Shown here one piece after another: positions 36,125 to 44,490 of a DNA stretch of 45,940 bases. Position 1 is the stretch's first letter; every line of letters starts with the position of its first letter. Below the pieces are notes generated by a model. That model made no database searches. It was not told where the DNA came from and worked only from the letters and a program-made list of their open reading frames with translations. This DNA is from an uncultured Propionimicrobium sp. (GTDB lineage: Bacteria > Actinomycetota > Actinomycetes > Propionibacteriales > Propionibacteriaceae): the NCBI GenBank assembly GCA_946221385.1, contig CAMIGX010000014.1, positions 1 through 45,940 of the forward strand, written 5' to 3'. Position numbers and translations under genes: made by a program.

Positions 36125-37303
36125 GTGCGAAAGTTCTGTTCTGCGCTCTTGGCTGCAGTGGTCGTTGCGGTAGCTGGCTGTTCAGCTCAGCCTGGCGGCG
36201 ATCCGTTTCCCTCCGCCACGCTTAGCCCGGCCCCGTCGGTCGAAAGCGTCACCGCGTCGCCTAGCCCATCGCCAACGCCGAGCCCAACACCCACGACGCC
36301 GCACATCGTCGGTACGGTCGTGATGCGCTCATTTGGCGACATGCTGATCCACAGCGACGTCTACCCACAAGCGCGCACCGCTGAGGGTGGCTTTGACTTC
36401 AATCACATGCTCGACGGGGTCCGCCCATACCTACAAAATGCCGACATCACCACGGCAAATATGGAAGTTCCGGTCGCTAGCGCAGACTTTGGATTCTCCG
36501 GCTATCCCAGCTTCAATTGCCCGCCGCAGGTCATTGACGCGCTCAAGACGGCTGGCGTCGACATCGTCAACAACGGCACGAATCACTCGATGGATCGGCT
36601 GGCTGCGGGCGTGAAATCGTCGACGGCCAATATCGCTGCGGCAGGCATGCCATATGCGGGCAGCTTCGCTTCGGCAGAAGACAAGGCCAGCCCGCGCATC
36701 ATCGAACGCAATGGCGTCAAGGTCGGATTCTTGTCCTATACCTACGGCACGAACGGTATCCCGGTGCCCGCCGACCAGCCGTATTTGGTGAACTTGATCG
36801 ATTTGGACGTCATCCAGGCTGAGGTCAAAGAACTCAAACCCCAAGTCGACATGGTCATCGTCATCATGCACGCCGGCGAGGAATACGAATTTTTCCCCAA
36901 TGACTATCAACGTTCGATCGTCAATGCGGCAATGGCTGCCGGTGCTACTTTCGTGCTAGGTGGCCATCCGCACGTCGTGCAACCGATGGAACGAACGCCG
37001 GGCGGCGGGGGAGTTTGGTATTCGCACGGCAACTTCCTGTCAGGTCAGCTGGACACGGCTAATCGGGTCGGCGGCATCGGCGAATTCACCTTCCACAAGA
37101 TGAGCGACGGCAACGTCGTGCTCGGCAAGATGCGTTTCATGCCGACGTACACGACCAATCCCTACCAAGGAAAGCCGTACGGAGTCGTCCCACTGCCGGA
37201 GGCCGGCCAGCTGGGTCTCGTCGACGCTGCCGACTGGAAGCGTCAACTAGTCGAACGCATGGGCTCCATGTCAGACGTCGAGGTCGTCGACTACCTCGAC
37301 TGA
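36125..37303 (+). CDS. CapA-family lipoprotein (poly-gamma-glutamate synthesis protein-like)
   Basis: The 392-aa secreted lipoprotein has signal residues 1-18 with lipobox VAG-Cys19, a Ser/Pro/Thr-rich spacer (about 20-58), then a metallophosphatase-like CapA domain. Motifs are RSFGDMLIHSD, NNGTNHSMD, MHAGEEYEF and GGHPHVVQPME, the His/Asp/Asn pattern of the family. CapA proteins are tied to surface polymer synthesis or trimming, but no capB or capC is here, so a cell-wall or other hydrolytic role is as likely. Lgt (14724) would lipidate it. It stands between rel and the convergent DUF349 gene. Confidence 0.88.
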   Translation: MRKFCSALLAAVVVAVAGCSAQPGGDPFPSATLSPAPSVESVTASPSPSPTPSPTPTTPHIVGTVVMRSFGDMLIHSDVYPQARTAEGGFDFNHMLDGVRPYLQNADITTANMEVPVASADFGFSGYPSFNCPPQVIDALKTAGVDIVNNGTNHSMDRLAAGVKSSTANIAAAGMPYAGSFASAEDKASPRIIERNGVKVGFLSYTYGTNGIPVPADQPYLVNLIDLDVIQAEVKELKPQVDMVIVIMHAGEEYEFFPNDYQRSIVNAAMAAGATFVLGGHPHVVQPMERTPGGGGVWYSHGNFLSGQLDTANRVGGIGEFTFHKMSDGNVVLGKMRFMPTYTTNPYQGKPYGVVPLPEAGQLGLVDAADWKRQLVERMGSMSDVEVVDYLD

Positions 37304-37351
37304 CGATCGGGATCTGCTGGATGCGGGTCGTCTGCGGATTGCCGCGTTTGC

Positions 37352-37369
37352 AAGGAGTGTCCGCTCCTT
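37352..37369. terminator. Hairpin between convergent CapA-like and DUF349 genes
   Basis: AAGGAG/CTCCTT form a perfect 6-bp stem with a 6-nt loop midway in the 101-bp convergent gap. It could act on both strands, but has no long T-run. Confidence 0.4.
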
Positions 37370-37404
37370 AAGCGTCCAGATTAAGTCCCAGACAGGCTGA
37401 TGGG

Positions 37405-38649
37405 TCAGGCGTTGAACTCGTCCAGATTCTGCTGGGCGGTATCGCGCCAAGCGGTATAGGCGTCAATCGACTCCTGGAGCTTGCCGACCTTCTTGGTGTC
37501 GCCCTTGGCCTTGGCTGCTTCGATTTCGCGTTCGTACTTGGCGATCTTCTCGTTGAACATCGCGACGGTGTCCTCGGCGCGTTGACGAGCCTGCGGGTCG
37601 GTACGGCGCCACTCGGTCTCTTCGGCAGCCTTGACGGCGTCCTCGAGCGCGCGCAGCCGACTGTCCAGACGACGGATCGCGTCACGCGGCACCTTGCCGT
37701 GTTCGTTGTACTTGCTCAGGAAATCGCGGAAGGCATCCCGGCCAGCTTTCGCGTCGGTCACCGGCAACATAGTGCGCTCGGCCTCGTCGAGCAGCGCTTC
37801 CTTGGCTTGCAGGTTCGCATTGAACTCGGCGTTCTGCTCATTTTGTTGGGCCGAACGGGCATCAAAGAAAATGTCTTGCAGACCACGGAATTCAGTCCAC
37901 AGCTTCTCGTCGACATCGCGGGGGGCGGGGCCAGCAGCCTTCCATTGCGCCATCAGATCACGGAATTCACCAGAGGTCGGGCCCCAATCGGTCGAGGTCG
38001 ACAGCTCACGAGCACGCTCGATGATCTTTTTCTTAGTGGCCTTCGCCTGCTCGCGCTTAGCGCTGTCCTCAGCAAAATGCGCGCGACGCTTACGGGTGAA
38101 CTCGGTGCGAGCTGAACTGAACTGCTGCCACAGTTCGTTATCGGCAGCCTTGTCGTAGTGGGGTAGCGCCTTCCACTTGTCGAGCAGATCAGAAAAACGG
38201 TTCAGCCCATGACGCCAGTCACTGCCAGCGGCGATCTTCTCCGCCTGAGCGACCAGCTCTTGCTTCGCAGCCAGCGCCTGCTGGGTCGCTTCGGCACGTT
38301 GAGCCTTACGAGCTTCGTCAGCCTGCGCGATTTGCGGGCTCAAAGCCTCCAGACGGGCCAGCAGGCCATCCAAATCACCCACCGCGTTCGCGCCTTCGAT
38401 GTTCTTACGCGCGGCGCTTACCGCCTTGCGTGCTTCGTCAGGCGTGATGGAGCCATTTTCGAGTCGTTTGGTGAGCAGATCGACTTCGGTTTGCAGGGCT
38501 TCGAAACGTCGGACGTAGAAGGTGAGCGCCTCTTCCGGGCTAGCGTCCGGCACCTGTCCAACAGCCCGTTCGCCGTCGGCGGTACGAACATATACCGTCC
38601 CGTCGTCGTCGACTCGTCCGAAGCTTGCTGGCGCGGTGGATTCAGTCAT
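37405..38649 (-). CDS. DUF349 coiled-coil protein
   Basis: The 414-aa soluble, highly charged, Lys/Glu/Ala-rich protein has repeated DUF349 modules (helical repeats with Trp spaced as in DKWKALPHYD, DLMAQWKAAGPAPR and FLSKYNEHGKVPRD). DUF349 proteins are common in actinobacteria at this locus; the role is poorly defined. The N-terminus (VDDDGTVYVRTADGER) is a short beta-rich part. The start is ATG 38649 rather than 38688: the longer form would run into the divergent gene. It has no Shine-Dalgarno, and CAAAAT lies seven bases upstream, suggesting a leaderless mRNA. Confidence 0.88.
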   Translation of the reverse strand: MTESTAPASFGRVDDDGTVYVRTADGERAVGQVPDASPEEALTFYVRRFEALQTEVDLLTKRLENGSITPDEARKAVSAARKNIEGANAVGDLDGLLARLEALSPQIAQADEARKAQRAEATQQALAAKQELVAQAEKIAAGSDWRHGLNRFSDLLDKWKALPHYDKAADNELWQQFSSARTEFTRKRRAHFAEDSAKREQAKATKKKIIERARELSTSTDWGPTSGEFRDLMAQWKAAGPAPRDVDEKLWTEFRGLQDIFFDARSAQQNEQNAEFNANLQAKEALLDEAERTMLPVTDAKAGRDAFRDFLSKYNEHGKVPRDAIRRLDSRLRALEDAVKAAEETEWRRTDPQARQRAEDTVAMFNEKIAKYEREIEAAKAKGDTKKVGKLQESIDAYTAWRDTAQQNLDEFNA

Positions 38650-38656
38650 AACGACT

Positions 38657-38662
38657 ATTTTG
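38657..38662 (-). promoter_or_regulatory. -10-like element of the DUF349 gene, probably leaderless
   Basis: On the minus strand CAAAAT is followed by seven bases and then the ATG at 38649. It fits the xAnnnT-N7-ATG layout of hisD and others. Confidence 0.35.
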
Positions 38663-38667
38663 CCCGA

Positions 38668-38673
38668 TAAGCT
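38668..38673 (+). promoter_or_regulatory. -10 element of the MBL hydrolase gene, probably leaderless
   Basis: TAAGCT ends seven bases before ATG 38681, with no ribosome site between. It lies only 5 bp from the -10-like element of the divergent DUF349 gene. Confidence 0.45.
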
Positions 38674-38680
38674 GCCAGAT

Positions 38681-39340
38681 ATGCTCATCGCAGGCTTCCC
38701 AAGCGGCTCATTGCAAGCAAATTGCTATCTAATCGGAGCCGATGACAGCACTGAGATCGTCGTCATAGATCCCGGCGAGAATGCAGCGGCGACGATCGAA
38801 AGAGCGCTGCCAGATCTGGATCGTAAAGTCGCTGGTGTGCTGCTGACCCACGGGCATCTCGATCATTGCGCCGACGCCGCCCAGATAGCAGATGCGCACC
38901 AGGTGCCCGTCTATTGCCACGTCGACGACTGGCCGATGCTGATCGAGCCGATGCGCGGATTGCTCGACGAATTTGCGCCCTATGCGGCCTCGATTACCGG
39001 TCCTGAACTCAAACTCCCCAAACCCCAGCAGCTTTTGGACTATCCAACTGAGTTGTTCTTGGCTGGAGTTGAGTTCAAGGTCCACCATGCGCCGGGACAT
39101 TCGCCAGGATCGGTGGTCTTGATGATCGACGCTGACCAGCCGGTGGCATTGACTGGCGACGTCATTTTTGCCGGCAGCATCGGCCGGGTCGACTTGCCTG
39201 GCGGTGACCAGTTCCAGATGACGTCGAGCCTGACTCAGCTGGCTAGGACGATCAGCCCGCAGACTGCATTGCTGCCAGGTCATGGGCCAGCGTCTACGAT
39301 GGCCGAAGAACTGGCGAGCAATCGCTATCTGCAGCAATGA
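38681..39340 (+). CDS. Metallo-beta-lactamase-fold hydrolase (glyoxalase II-like)
   Basis: The 219-aa protein has the zinc motif THGHLDH (56-62), then a distal HAPGHSPGS histidine and TGDVIF aspartate, and a final PGHGP. The size and motifs fit the glyoxalase II/YcbL group of thiol-ester hydrolases; the substrate is unknown, mycothiol conjugates being one guess. The location just before hisS is typical of actinobacteria. The start at 38681 gives the canonical LIAGFPSGSLQANCYLIG beginning; the longer frame reading from 38522 lies inside the DUF349 gene. Confidence 0.88.
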   Translation: MLIAGFPSGSLQANCYLIGADDSTEIVVIDPGENAAATIERALPDLDRKVAGVLLTHGHLDHCADAAQIADAHQVPVYCHVDDWPMLIEPMRGLLDEFAPYAASITGPELKLPKPQQLLDYPTELFLAGVEFKVHHAPGHSPGSVVLMIDADQPVALTGDVIFAGSIGRVDLPGGDQFQMTSSLTQLARTISPQTALLPGHGPASTMAEELASNRYLQQ

Positions 39341-39361
39341 CTTCCAGGAGATGATTCGACG

Positions 39362-40696
39362 ATGGCCAAACTTCGGCCGATTTCCGGATTTCCGGAATTT
39401 CTACCCGCCCAGCGAATCGTCGAGCAGCGCGTGCTCGACATTTTGCGGGAAACTTTCGAGCTGCATGGTTTCGCAAATATCGAAACTCGCGCCGTCGAAA
39501 CCATGGAGTCATTGACGCGCAAAGGTGAAATTACCAAAGAGGTTTATGTCGTTCGCCGGTTACATGCTGACGAATCCAGCGCCGACGACGACCTGGGACT
39601 GCACTTCGACCTGACGGTCCCATTGGCCCGCTACGTGCTGGAGAATTCTGGACATTTGAATTTCCCCTTCCGGCGCTATCAGATTCAAAAAGTTTGGCGC
39701 GGCGAGCGTCCCCAAGAAGGCCGTTATCGCGAATTCTTGCAGGCCGATATCGATATCGTTGGCCAAGAAAAATTAGCCCCCCATCATGACGTCGAAGCGC
39801 CATTGGTCATGTTGGAAGCTCTCGAGCGGCTGCACGACGAAATCGGAATTCCGCCGGTGCGGATGCACGTCAACAACCGAAAACTCTCCGAAGGTTTCTA
39901 TCGCGGCTTGGGCATCGAAGACACCGCCGCTGTGCTGCAGCGGGTCGATAAGTTCGACAAGATCGGTGGCGCTGCGGTGCAAGAGTTGCTGGTCAACGAA
40001 CTGGGCTTGAACCCCGATATTGCACAGCGGTGCGTTCAACTGGCGACTATCAACTCTGCTGACACGTCCTTCGTCGAGCAGGTGCGGCAGATGGGCGTCA
40101 AGCATGACCTGCTGGAGCAGGGCCTGGCAGAATTAGCTGAGGTGGTCAGCGCTGCAAACGCGTCGGTTCCTGGGCGTATCGTCGCTGATCTAAAGATCGC
40201 CCGCGGCCTGGATTATTACACCGGCACGGTCTATGAGACTGAGTTGGTCGGTCACGCCGGGCTGGGATCAATCAGCTCTGGCGGCCGCTATGACTCGCTG
40301 GCCAATGACGGCAAGACGACCTATCCCGGCGTCGGCATTTCGCTCGGCGTGACGCGGCTGCTCGCCCCGATGCTCGCCAAGGGTCAATTGCAGGCCAGCC
40401 GCAGCGTGCCTAGCGTCGTATTGGTCGCCGTCACCGCCGAGGAGGAGCGCCCGGAGGCGCTCACCGTCGCTAGCGCGTTGCGCCGCCGAGGGATCGCAGC
40501 CGAGGTGAGCCCGAATGCCGACAAATTCGGCAAGCAGATTAGGCACGCTGATCGACGTGGCATTCCGTTCGTTTGGTTCGGCGGCAATGACGGGGAAGTC
40601 AAAGACATTCGTTTCGGCGAGCAGGCCGCGGCAAATGCGGCCGATTGGCAGCCCCCGGCCGAAGATTTGCGTCCGCAGATCAGCTTCGAGCAGTGA
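39362..40696 (+). CDS. hisS: Histidyl-tRNA synthetase
   Basis: This is a class II synthetase of 444 aa. Visible are motif 2 (RYQIQKVWRGERPQEGRYREF), the HisRS peptide GLDYYTGTVYE, motif 3 (GISLGVTRL) and the C-terminal anticodon-binding domain (about 345-444). The N-terminal KLRPISGFPEFLP is of the shorter actinobacterial type. AGGAG lies ten bases upstream. It is 21 bp after the MBL gene, so probably co-transcribed. Confidence 0.97.
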   Translation: MAKLRPISGFPEFLPAQRIVEQRVLDILRETFELHGFANIETRAVETMESLTRKGEITKEVYVVRRLHADESSADDDLGLHFDLTVPLARYVLENSGHLNFPFRRYQIQKVWRGERPQEGRYREFLQADIDIVGQEKLAPHHDVEAPLVMLEALERLHDEIGIPPVRMHVNNRKLSEGFYRGLGIEDTAAVLQRVDKFDKIGGAAVQELLVNELGLNPDIAQRCVQLATINSADTSFVEQVRQMGVKHDLLEQGLAELAEVVSAANASVPGRIVADLKIARGLDYYTGTVYETELVGHAGLGSISSGGRYDSLANDGKTTYPGVGISLGVTRLLAPMLAKGQLQASRSVPSVVLVAVTAEEERPEALTVASALRRRGIAAEVSPNADKFGKQIRHADRRGIPFVWFGGNDGEVKDIRFGEQAAANAADWQPPAEDLRPQISFEQ

Positions 40697-40791
40697 CCAG
40701 TTGATCGGGACGGGACGTATTTACGCTATCTAGTTTAGGCTGCGACAGCGGCACAGCCGCGGGTGTGTGGTCGCGCGCAGCGTCACGGGCA

Positions 40792-40797
40792 TAGTCT
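40792..40797 (+). promoter_or_regulatory. -10 element of the DUF418 gene, probably leaderless
   Basis: TAGTCT ends seven bases before ATG 40805, with no Shine-Dalgarno. No clear -35 is visible. Confidence 0.4.
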
Positions 40798-40804
40798 TTA
40801 TGCC

Positions 40805-42694
40805 ATGAGCGAAGCGAATCATGCGCCTGGTCAACCGATGATGGCTGAGCCCGCACTCAGCGATCCGCCAGCATCACCGAAGCAAGCTCCACCGCCGCTG
40901 GACGCGCAGCCCGCACCAAACCCGGCTGTCGCTGAAGGTGGGTTGACCCAGCAAGTCGCAGATCAACCACAGCCAGCGCCGACGTCGAGGCGACCAGTCG
41001 CGGACACAGCGCCACCAAGCCCGGTGACGCAGACCGTCGCGCAGGCAGCCGTCCCAGCAGTCGAAGCGCTAGATCCGCTGGCGGCTAATCCAGTCTTAGC
41101 CATCAAGCCGAAGGCGAAACGAGCGCCGGTGCGGACCGTGGCAAAGGTGCGCTATTTGGCGCCTGACGTGGCCCGCGGCATGGCGCTATTGGGTATCGCG
41201 TTGGCGAACTTGCCGACTGCCTGGACCGATCATCCCAGCTCAGATTATGCGTCAAGCTTTGGCGGTATCACCGGCCAGGGCAGCTGGCTAGAACATGGCT
41301 TGGTCGTCTTCCAAGCGATGTTCGTGCACGTCCGCGGGCTGCCGATGTTCTCCACGCTGCTGGGCGTGGGCATGGGCATGATCTTGGTTGGCCTGATTGG
41401 TCGCGGCTACACCCAGCGGGCGGCGCGCGGCGTCATCGCCAGGCGATATGCCTGGCTGCTGGCCTTCGGCTTGGTCCACCACGTCCTAGTGTTTTCCGGC
41501 GACATCTTGGCGCCTTACGGCTTTTGTGCGCTCCTCATCGCCTTGCTGATTGGGTTGTCTGATCGCGGCCTGCGCGTCATCGGGTGGACAATATTTTCGC
41601 TGTGGGCTGGTTTTTGTACCCTCGGTGCGGTCGGCCACATGGTCGCCCCAGACAATCCGAAGTTCAACATTAAGATGGGTGACGTCGCCGGTCTGGTACC
41701 TGACAACTATCCCGATTTTGTGAGCGGCAATCTGTCCTCGCTGTGGGGCGTCCTCATGGGGCCATTGATGATGCTGCCGATGATGCTGATCGGTTTTATC
41801 TGGGGACGAAGCGGCCTTCTGCAAGACATCGACCAGCACGCGCGCCAGTTGTGGACGTGGGTCTGGATCGCTGTCACGGTGGTGGTCTTGGTCGGCCTGC
41901 CATGGGGTCTGGCGAGCATCAAAGTGCTCCCGGAGCATTGGCAGGTGTCCTTGACGCTGCTCAACACCACCTGGGGGCCACTCACCGGGCCAGGAATCTT
42001 GGCGGCGATCTTGCTGGCGATGCGTCCGCTACAGCGGCAAGCTAGCGCGGCCACCCAACGCGGCCAGAGGTTCACCCCACCGGCTTGGCTAGTGCCCTTC
42101 AATGAGCTCGGCAAACGATCGATGACTGGCTACTTGCTGCAGTCGATCATCTTCTTTCCGCTGGTCATGCCATTCACCTTGAACTTGATGGCAAACCCGA
42201 CAATCCCAGTGCAGATGCTCTTCGCGACGACGGTGTGGCTGATCACGCTATTGATCTGCTGGGCGTTGGGCCGGGCCGGCAAGCCCGGGCCTTTCGAACA
42301 GTTGCACCGTCGCCTGGCCTACGGGAAGCTAGGCCTCGCAGATAGCTACGAGCCGACCGCGAAAGAACTCGCAGTCGAGGAAAAACGCCTGGCCAAGATT
42401 GAGCGACGTCGACAGCGCAAACTACAAAAGCAGCTGCGTCGCGGCAAAGCTGTCGAGTCTCCGGCACAGCTGCCCGTGGATATGTCGTCTGCTGCCTCAC
42501 CCCAGTTTGGCGCGGCGAGCGCACCAGACATGGCGTCGACGTCGCCGTACCAGGGCCAGCAGGTCGTCGTCGACCAGGCAGCGGGGCTAGACTCGGCTGG
42601 AGATCCCGCACCGTCTATGCGGGACAGCAGAGAGGAATATCGCAGTGATCCGCAGCCACCAAGCAGGACAACTATCGACGGCGAACATCGGTGA
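40805..42694 (+). CDS. DUF418/YeiB-family membrane protein with long N-terminal extension
   Basis: The 629-aa protein has residues 1-110 as a Pro/Ala/Gln-rich, probably disordered, segment. Residues 115-500 are a multi-helix membrane domain (about 10 helices) with the YeiB/DUF418 signs: LAPDVARGMALLGIALANL at the start, and KRSMTGYLLQSIIF near the end. A charged tail follows. Relatives are thought to be transporters or acyltransferase-like; the function is not known. A GTG at 40763 would add 14 residues. The last 50 bp overlap aspS. Confidence 0.82.
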   Translation: MSEANHAPGQPMMAEPALSDPPASPKQAPPPLDAQPAPNPAVAEGGLTQQVADQPQPAPTSRRPVADTAPPSPVTQTVAQAAVPAVEALDPLAANPVLAIKPKAKRAPVRTVAKVRYLAPDVARGMALLGIALANLPTAWTDHPSSDYASSFGGITGQGSWLEHGLVVFQAMFVHVRGLPMFSTLLGVGMGMILVGLIGRGYTQRAARGVIARRYAWLLAFGLVHHVLVFSGDILAPYGFCALLIALLIGLSDRGLRVIGWTIFSLWAGFCTLGAVGHMVAPDNPKFNIKMGDVAGLVPDNYPDFVSGNLSSLWGVLMGPLMMLPMMLIGFIWGRSGLLQDIDQHARQLWTWVWIAVTVVVLVGLPWGLASIKVLPEHWQVSLTLLNTTWGPLTGPGILAAILLAMRPLQRQASAATQRGQRFTPPAWLVPFNELGKRSMTGYLLQSIIFFPLVMPFTLNLMANPTIPVQMLFATTVWLITLLICWALGRAGKPGPFEQLHRRLAYGKLGLADSYEPTAKELAVEEKRLAKIERRRQRKLQKQLRRGKAVESPAQLPVDMSSAASPQFGAASAPDMASTSPYQGQQVVVDQAAGLDSAGDPAPSMRDSREEYRSDPQPPSRTTIDGEHR

Positions 42695-44483
42695 GGAAGT
42701 CAAACTAGCCGGTTGGGTGGATGCCCGCCGAGATCACGGCGGCGTGGTCTTCCTCGATATTCGAGACGCCTCTGGGGTCGTCCAGGCAGTCATCCGCGAA
42801 GAGCTCGTCGACGCTCTCGGTGCACACAAGATTCGCAACGAATTTTGCTTGGCCGTCACTGGTGAGGTCGAGGCCCGCTCGGCGGATACCGTCAACCCCA
42901 ATATGGCTACCGGCGAGATTGAGGTTGCGGTTCGCGAACTGGAAATTTTGAACTCCTCGGCTCCGCTGCCGTTCCCGATCGATGAGCGCGTCAACGTCGG
43001 CGAAGACGCTCGCTATCGCTATCGCTACCTGGATCTGCGTCGCCCCAAACAGGGCGCGGCGATTCGGATGCGGTCTAAGGTCAACGAGGCGGCCCGCAAG
43101 GTGCTAGCGGAGCATGATTTCGTCGAGATCGAAACTCCGACGCTGACCCGCTCCACTCCAGAAGGCGCCCGCGACTTCTTGGTTCCGGCTCGGTTGGCGC
43201 CGGGCAACTGGTATGCGTTGCCGCAAAGCCCGCAGCTATTCAAGCAGCTGCTGATGGTCGCTGGCATGGAGCGCTACTATCAGATCGCTCGCTGCTATCG
43301 CGACGAAGATTTCCGCGCCGACCGACAGCCCGAATTCACGCAGCTCGATATTGAGATGAGCTTTGTCGATCAAGACGACGTCATCGCGCTGGGTGAGCAG
43401 ATCGTCAAAGAGCTGTGGGCATTGATCGGCTACGAGCTGCCCACGCCGCTGCCGCGGATCAGCTTCGAAGACGCGATGAACAAGTACGGCTCGGACAAAC
43501 CAGATCTGCGTTTCGATCTTGAGATCACTGAGCTGACCGAGTATTTCAAGAACACCCCGTTCCGGGTCTTCCAAGCGCCCTATGTCGGTGCCGTCGTGAT
43601 GCCTGGCGGCGCATCCCAGCCGCGTCGTACTTTTGACGCCTGGCAGGAATGGGCCAAGCAGCGCGGCGCCAAGGGTCTGGCCTATGTCACCATCACTGAA
43701 GACGGCGAACTCGGCGGTCCGGTCGCCAAGAACATCACTGACGAAGAGCGCGCCGGTCTGGCTGCAGCTACTGGCGCTAAGCCTGGAGACTGCATCTTCT
43801 TCGCTGCCGGTGAGCGGACGGCATCCCAAGCGCTGCTGGGCGCAGCTCGCCTGGAGATCGGCCGACGCTGCGAACTGATCGACGAGAATGCGTGGAGCTT
43901 CCTTTGGGTCGTCGACGCGCCGCTATTCAAGCCGGTCGCTGAGGCGGTCGCTGAAGGCGACGTTGCTGTCGGTGGCGGTGCTTGGACGGCCGTCCACCAC
44001 GCGTTTACTTCGCCGAAGCCTGAATGCCTGGATAACTTCGACACTGATCCTGGTTCGGCGCTGGCCTATGCCTACGACATGGTCTGCAATGGCAATGAGA
44101 TCGGTGGTGGCTCAATTCGTATCCATCGTCGTGACGTGCAAGAGCGCGTCTTCAAGGTGATGGGCATCACCGAAGAGCAGGCACAAGAGAAATTCGGCTT
44201 CCTGCTGGATGCTTTCCAGTATGGCGCCCCGCCACACGGCGGCATCGCCTTCGGCTGGGATCGGATCACCGCGCTGCTCACCGGCGCCGAATCGATCCGC
44301 GAAGTCATTGCTTTCCCCAAGCTAGGCAGCGGTTACGATCCGCTCACCGGCGCGCCTGCTGAGATCACTGCTGCCCAGCGCAAGGAAGCTGGTGTCGATT
44401 TCAAGCCGGAGGCTAAGAAGCCGGTGGATGCTGAGGCGGCGCTGACTGATGATCAAGCTGACCAGGAAGCTGCGCTGAACTGA
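42645..44483 (+). CDS. aspS: Aspartyl-tRNA synthetase (probably non-discriminating)
   Basis: This is a bacterial-type class IIb synthetase, 612 aa. It has an OB anticodon domain (1-105), motif 2 CYRDEDFRADRQPEFTQLD, a GAD insertion domain (about 290-410), and motif 3 GIAFGWDRI. His31 in RRDHGG is the residue linked to relaxed tRNA(Asp/Asn) recognition; with GatCAB in the same window, formation of Asp-tRNA(Asn) is expected. The GTG start lies 50 bp inside the DUF418 gene with AGAGAGG ten bases upstream; no later start would keep the OB fold. Confidence 0.96.
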   Translation: MIRSHQAGQLSTANIGEEVKLAGWVDARRDHGGVVFLDIRDASGVVQAVIREELVDALGAHKIRNEFCLAVTGEVEARSADTVNPNMATGEIEVAVRELEILNSSAPLPFPIDERVNVGEDARYRYRYLDLRRPKQGAAIRMRSKVNEAARKVLAEHDFVEIETPTLTRSTPEGARDFLVPARLAPGNWYALPQSPQLFKQLLMVAGMERYYQIARCYRDEDFRADRQPEFTQLDIEMSFVDQDDVIALGEQIVKELWALIGYELPTPLPRISFEDAMNKYGSDKPDLRFDLEITELTEYFKNTPFRVFQAPYVGAVVMPGGASQPRRTFDAWQEWAKQRGAKGLAYVTITEDGELGGPVAKNITDEERAGLAAATGAKPGDCIFFAAGERTASQALLGAARLEIGRRCELIDENAWSFLWVVDAPLFKPVAEAVAEGDVAVGGGAWTAVHHAFTSPKPECLDNFDTDPGSALAYAYDMVCNGNEIGGGSIRIHRRDVQERVFKVMGITEEQAQEKFGFLLDAFQYGAPPHGGIAFGWDRITALLTGAESIREVIAFPKLGSGYDPLTGAPAEITAAQRKEAGVDFKPEAKKPVDAEAALTDDQADQEAALN

Positions 44484-44490
44484 GCCAGCT

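Noticed and set aside
37582..38158. Long plus-strand ORFs (175-177 residues) opposite the DUF349 gene
   Set aside because: There are two competing frames over a coiled-coil gene of biased composition, with no start signals.
38522..38680. 53-residue N-terminal extension of the MBL hydrolase
   Set aside because: It is antisense to the DUF349 start region and lacks similarity; the domain begins at 38681.
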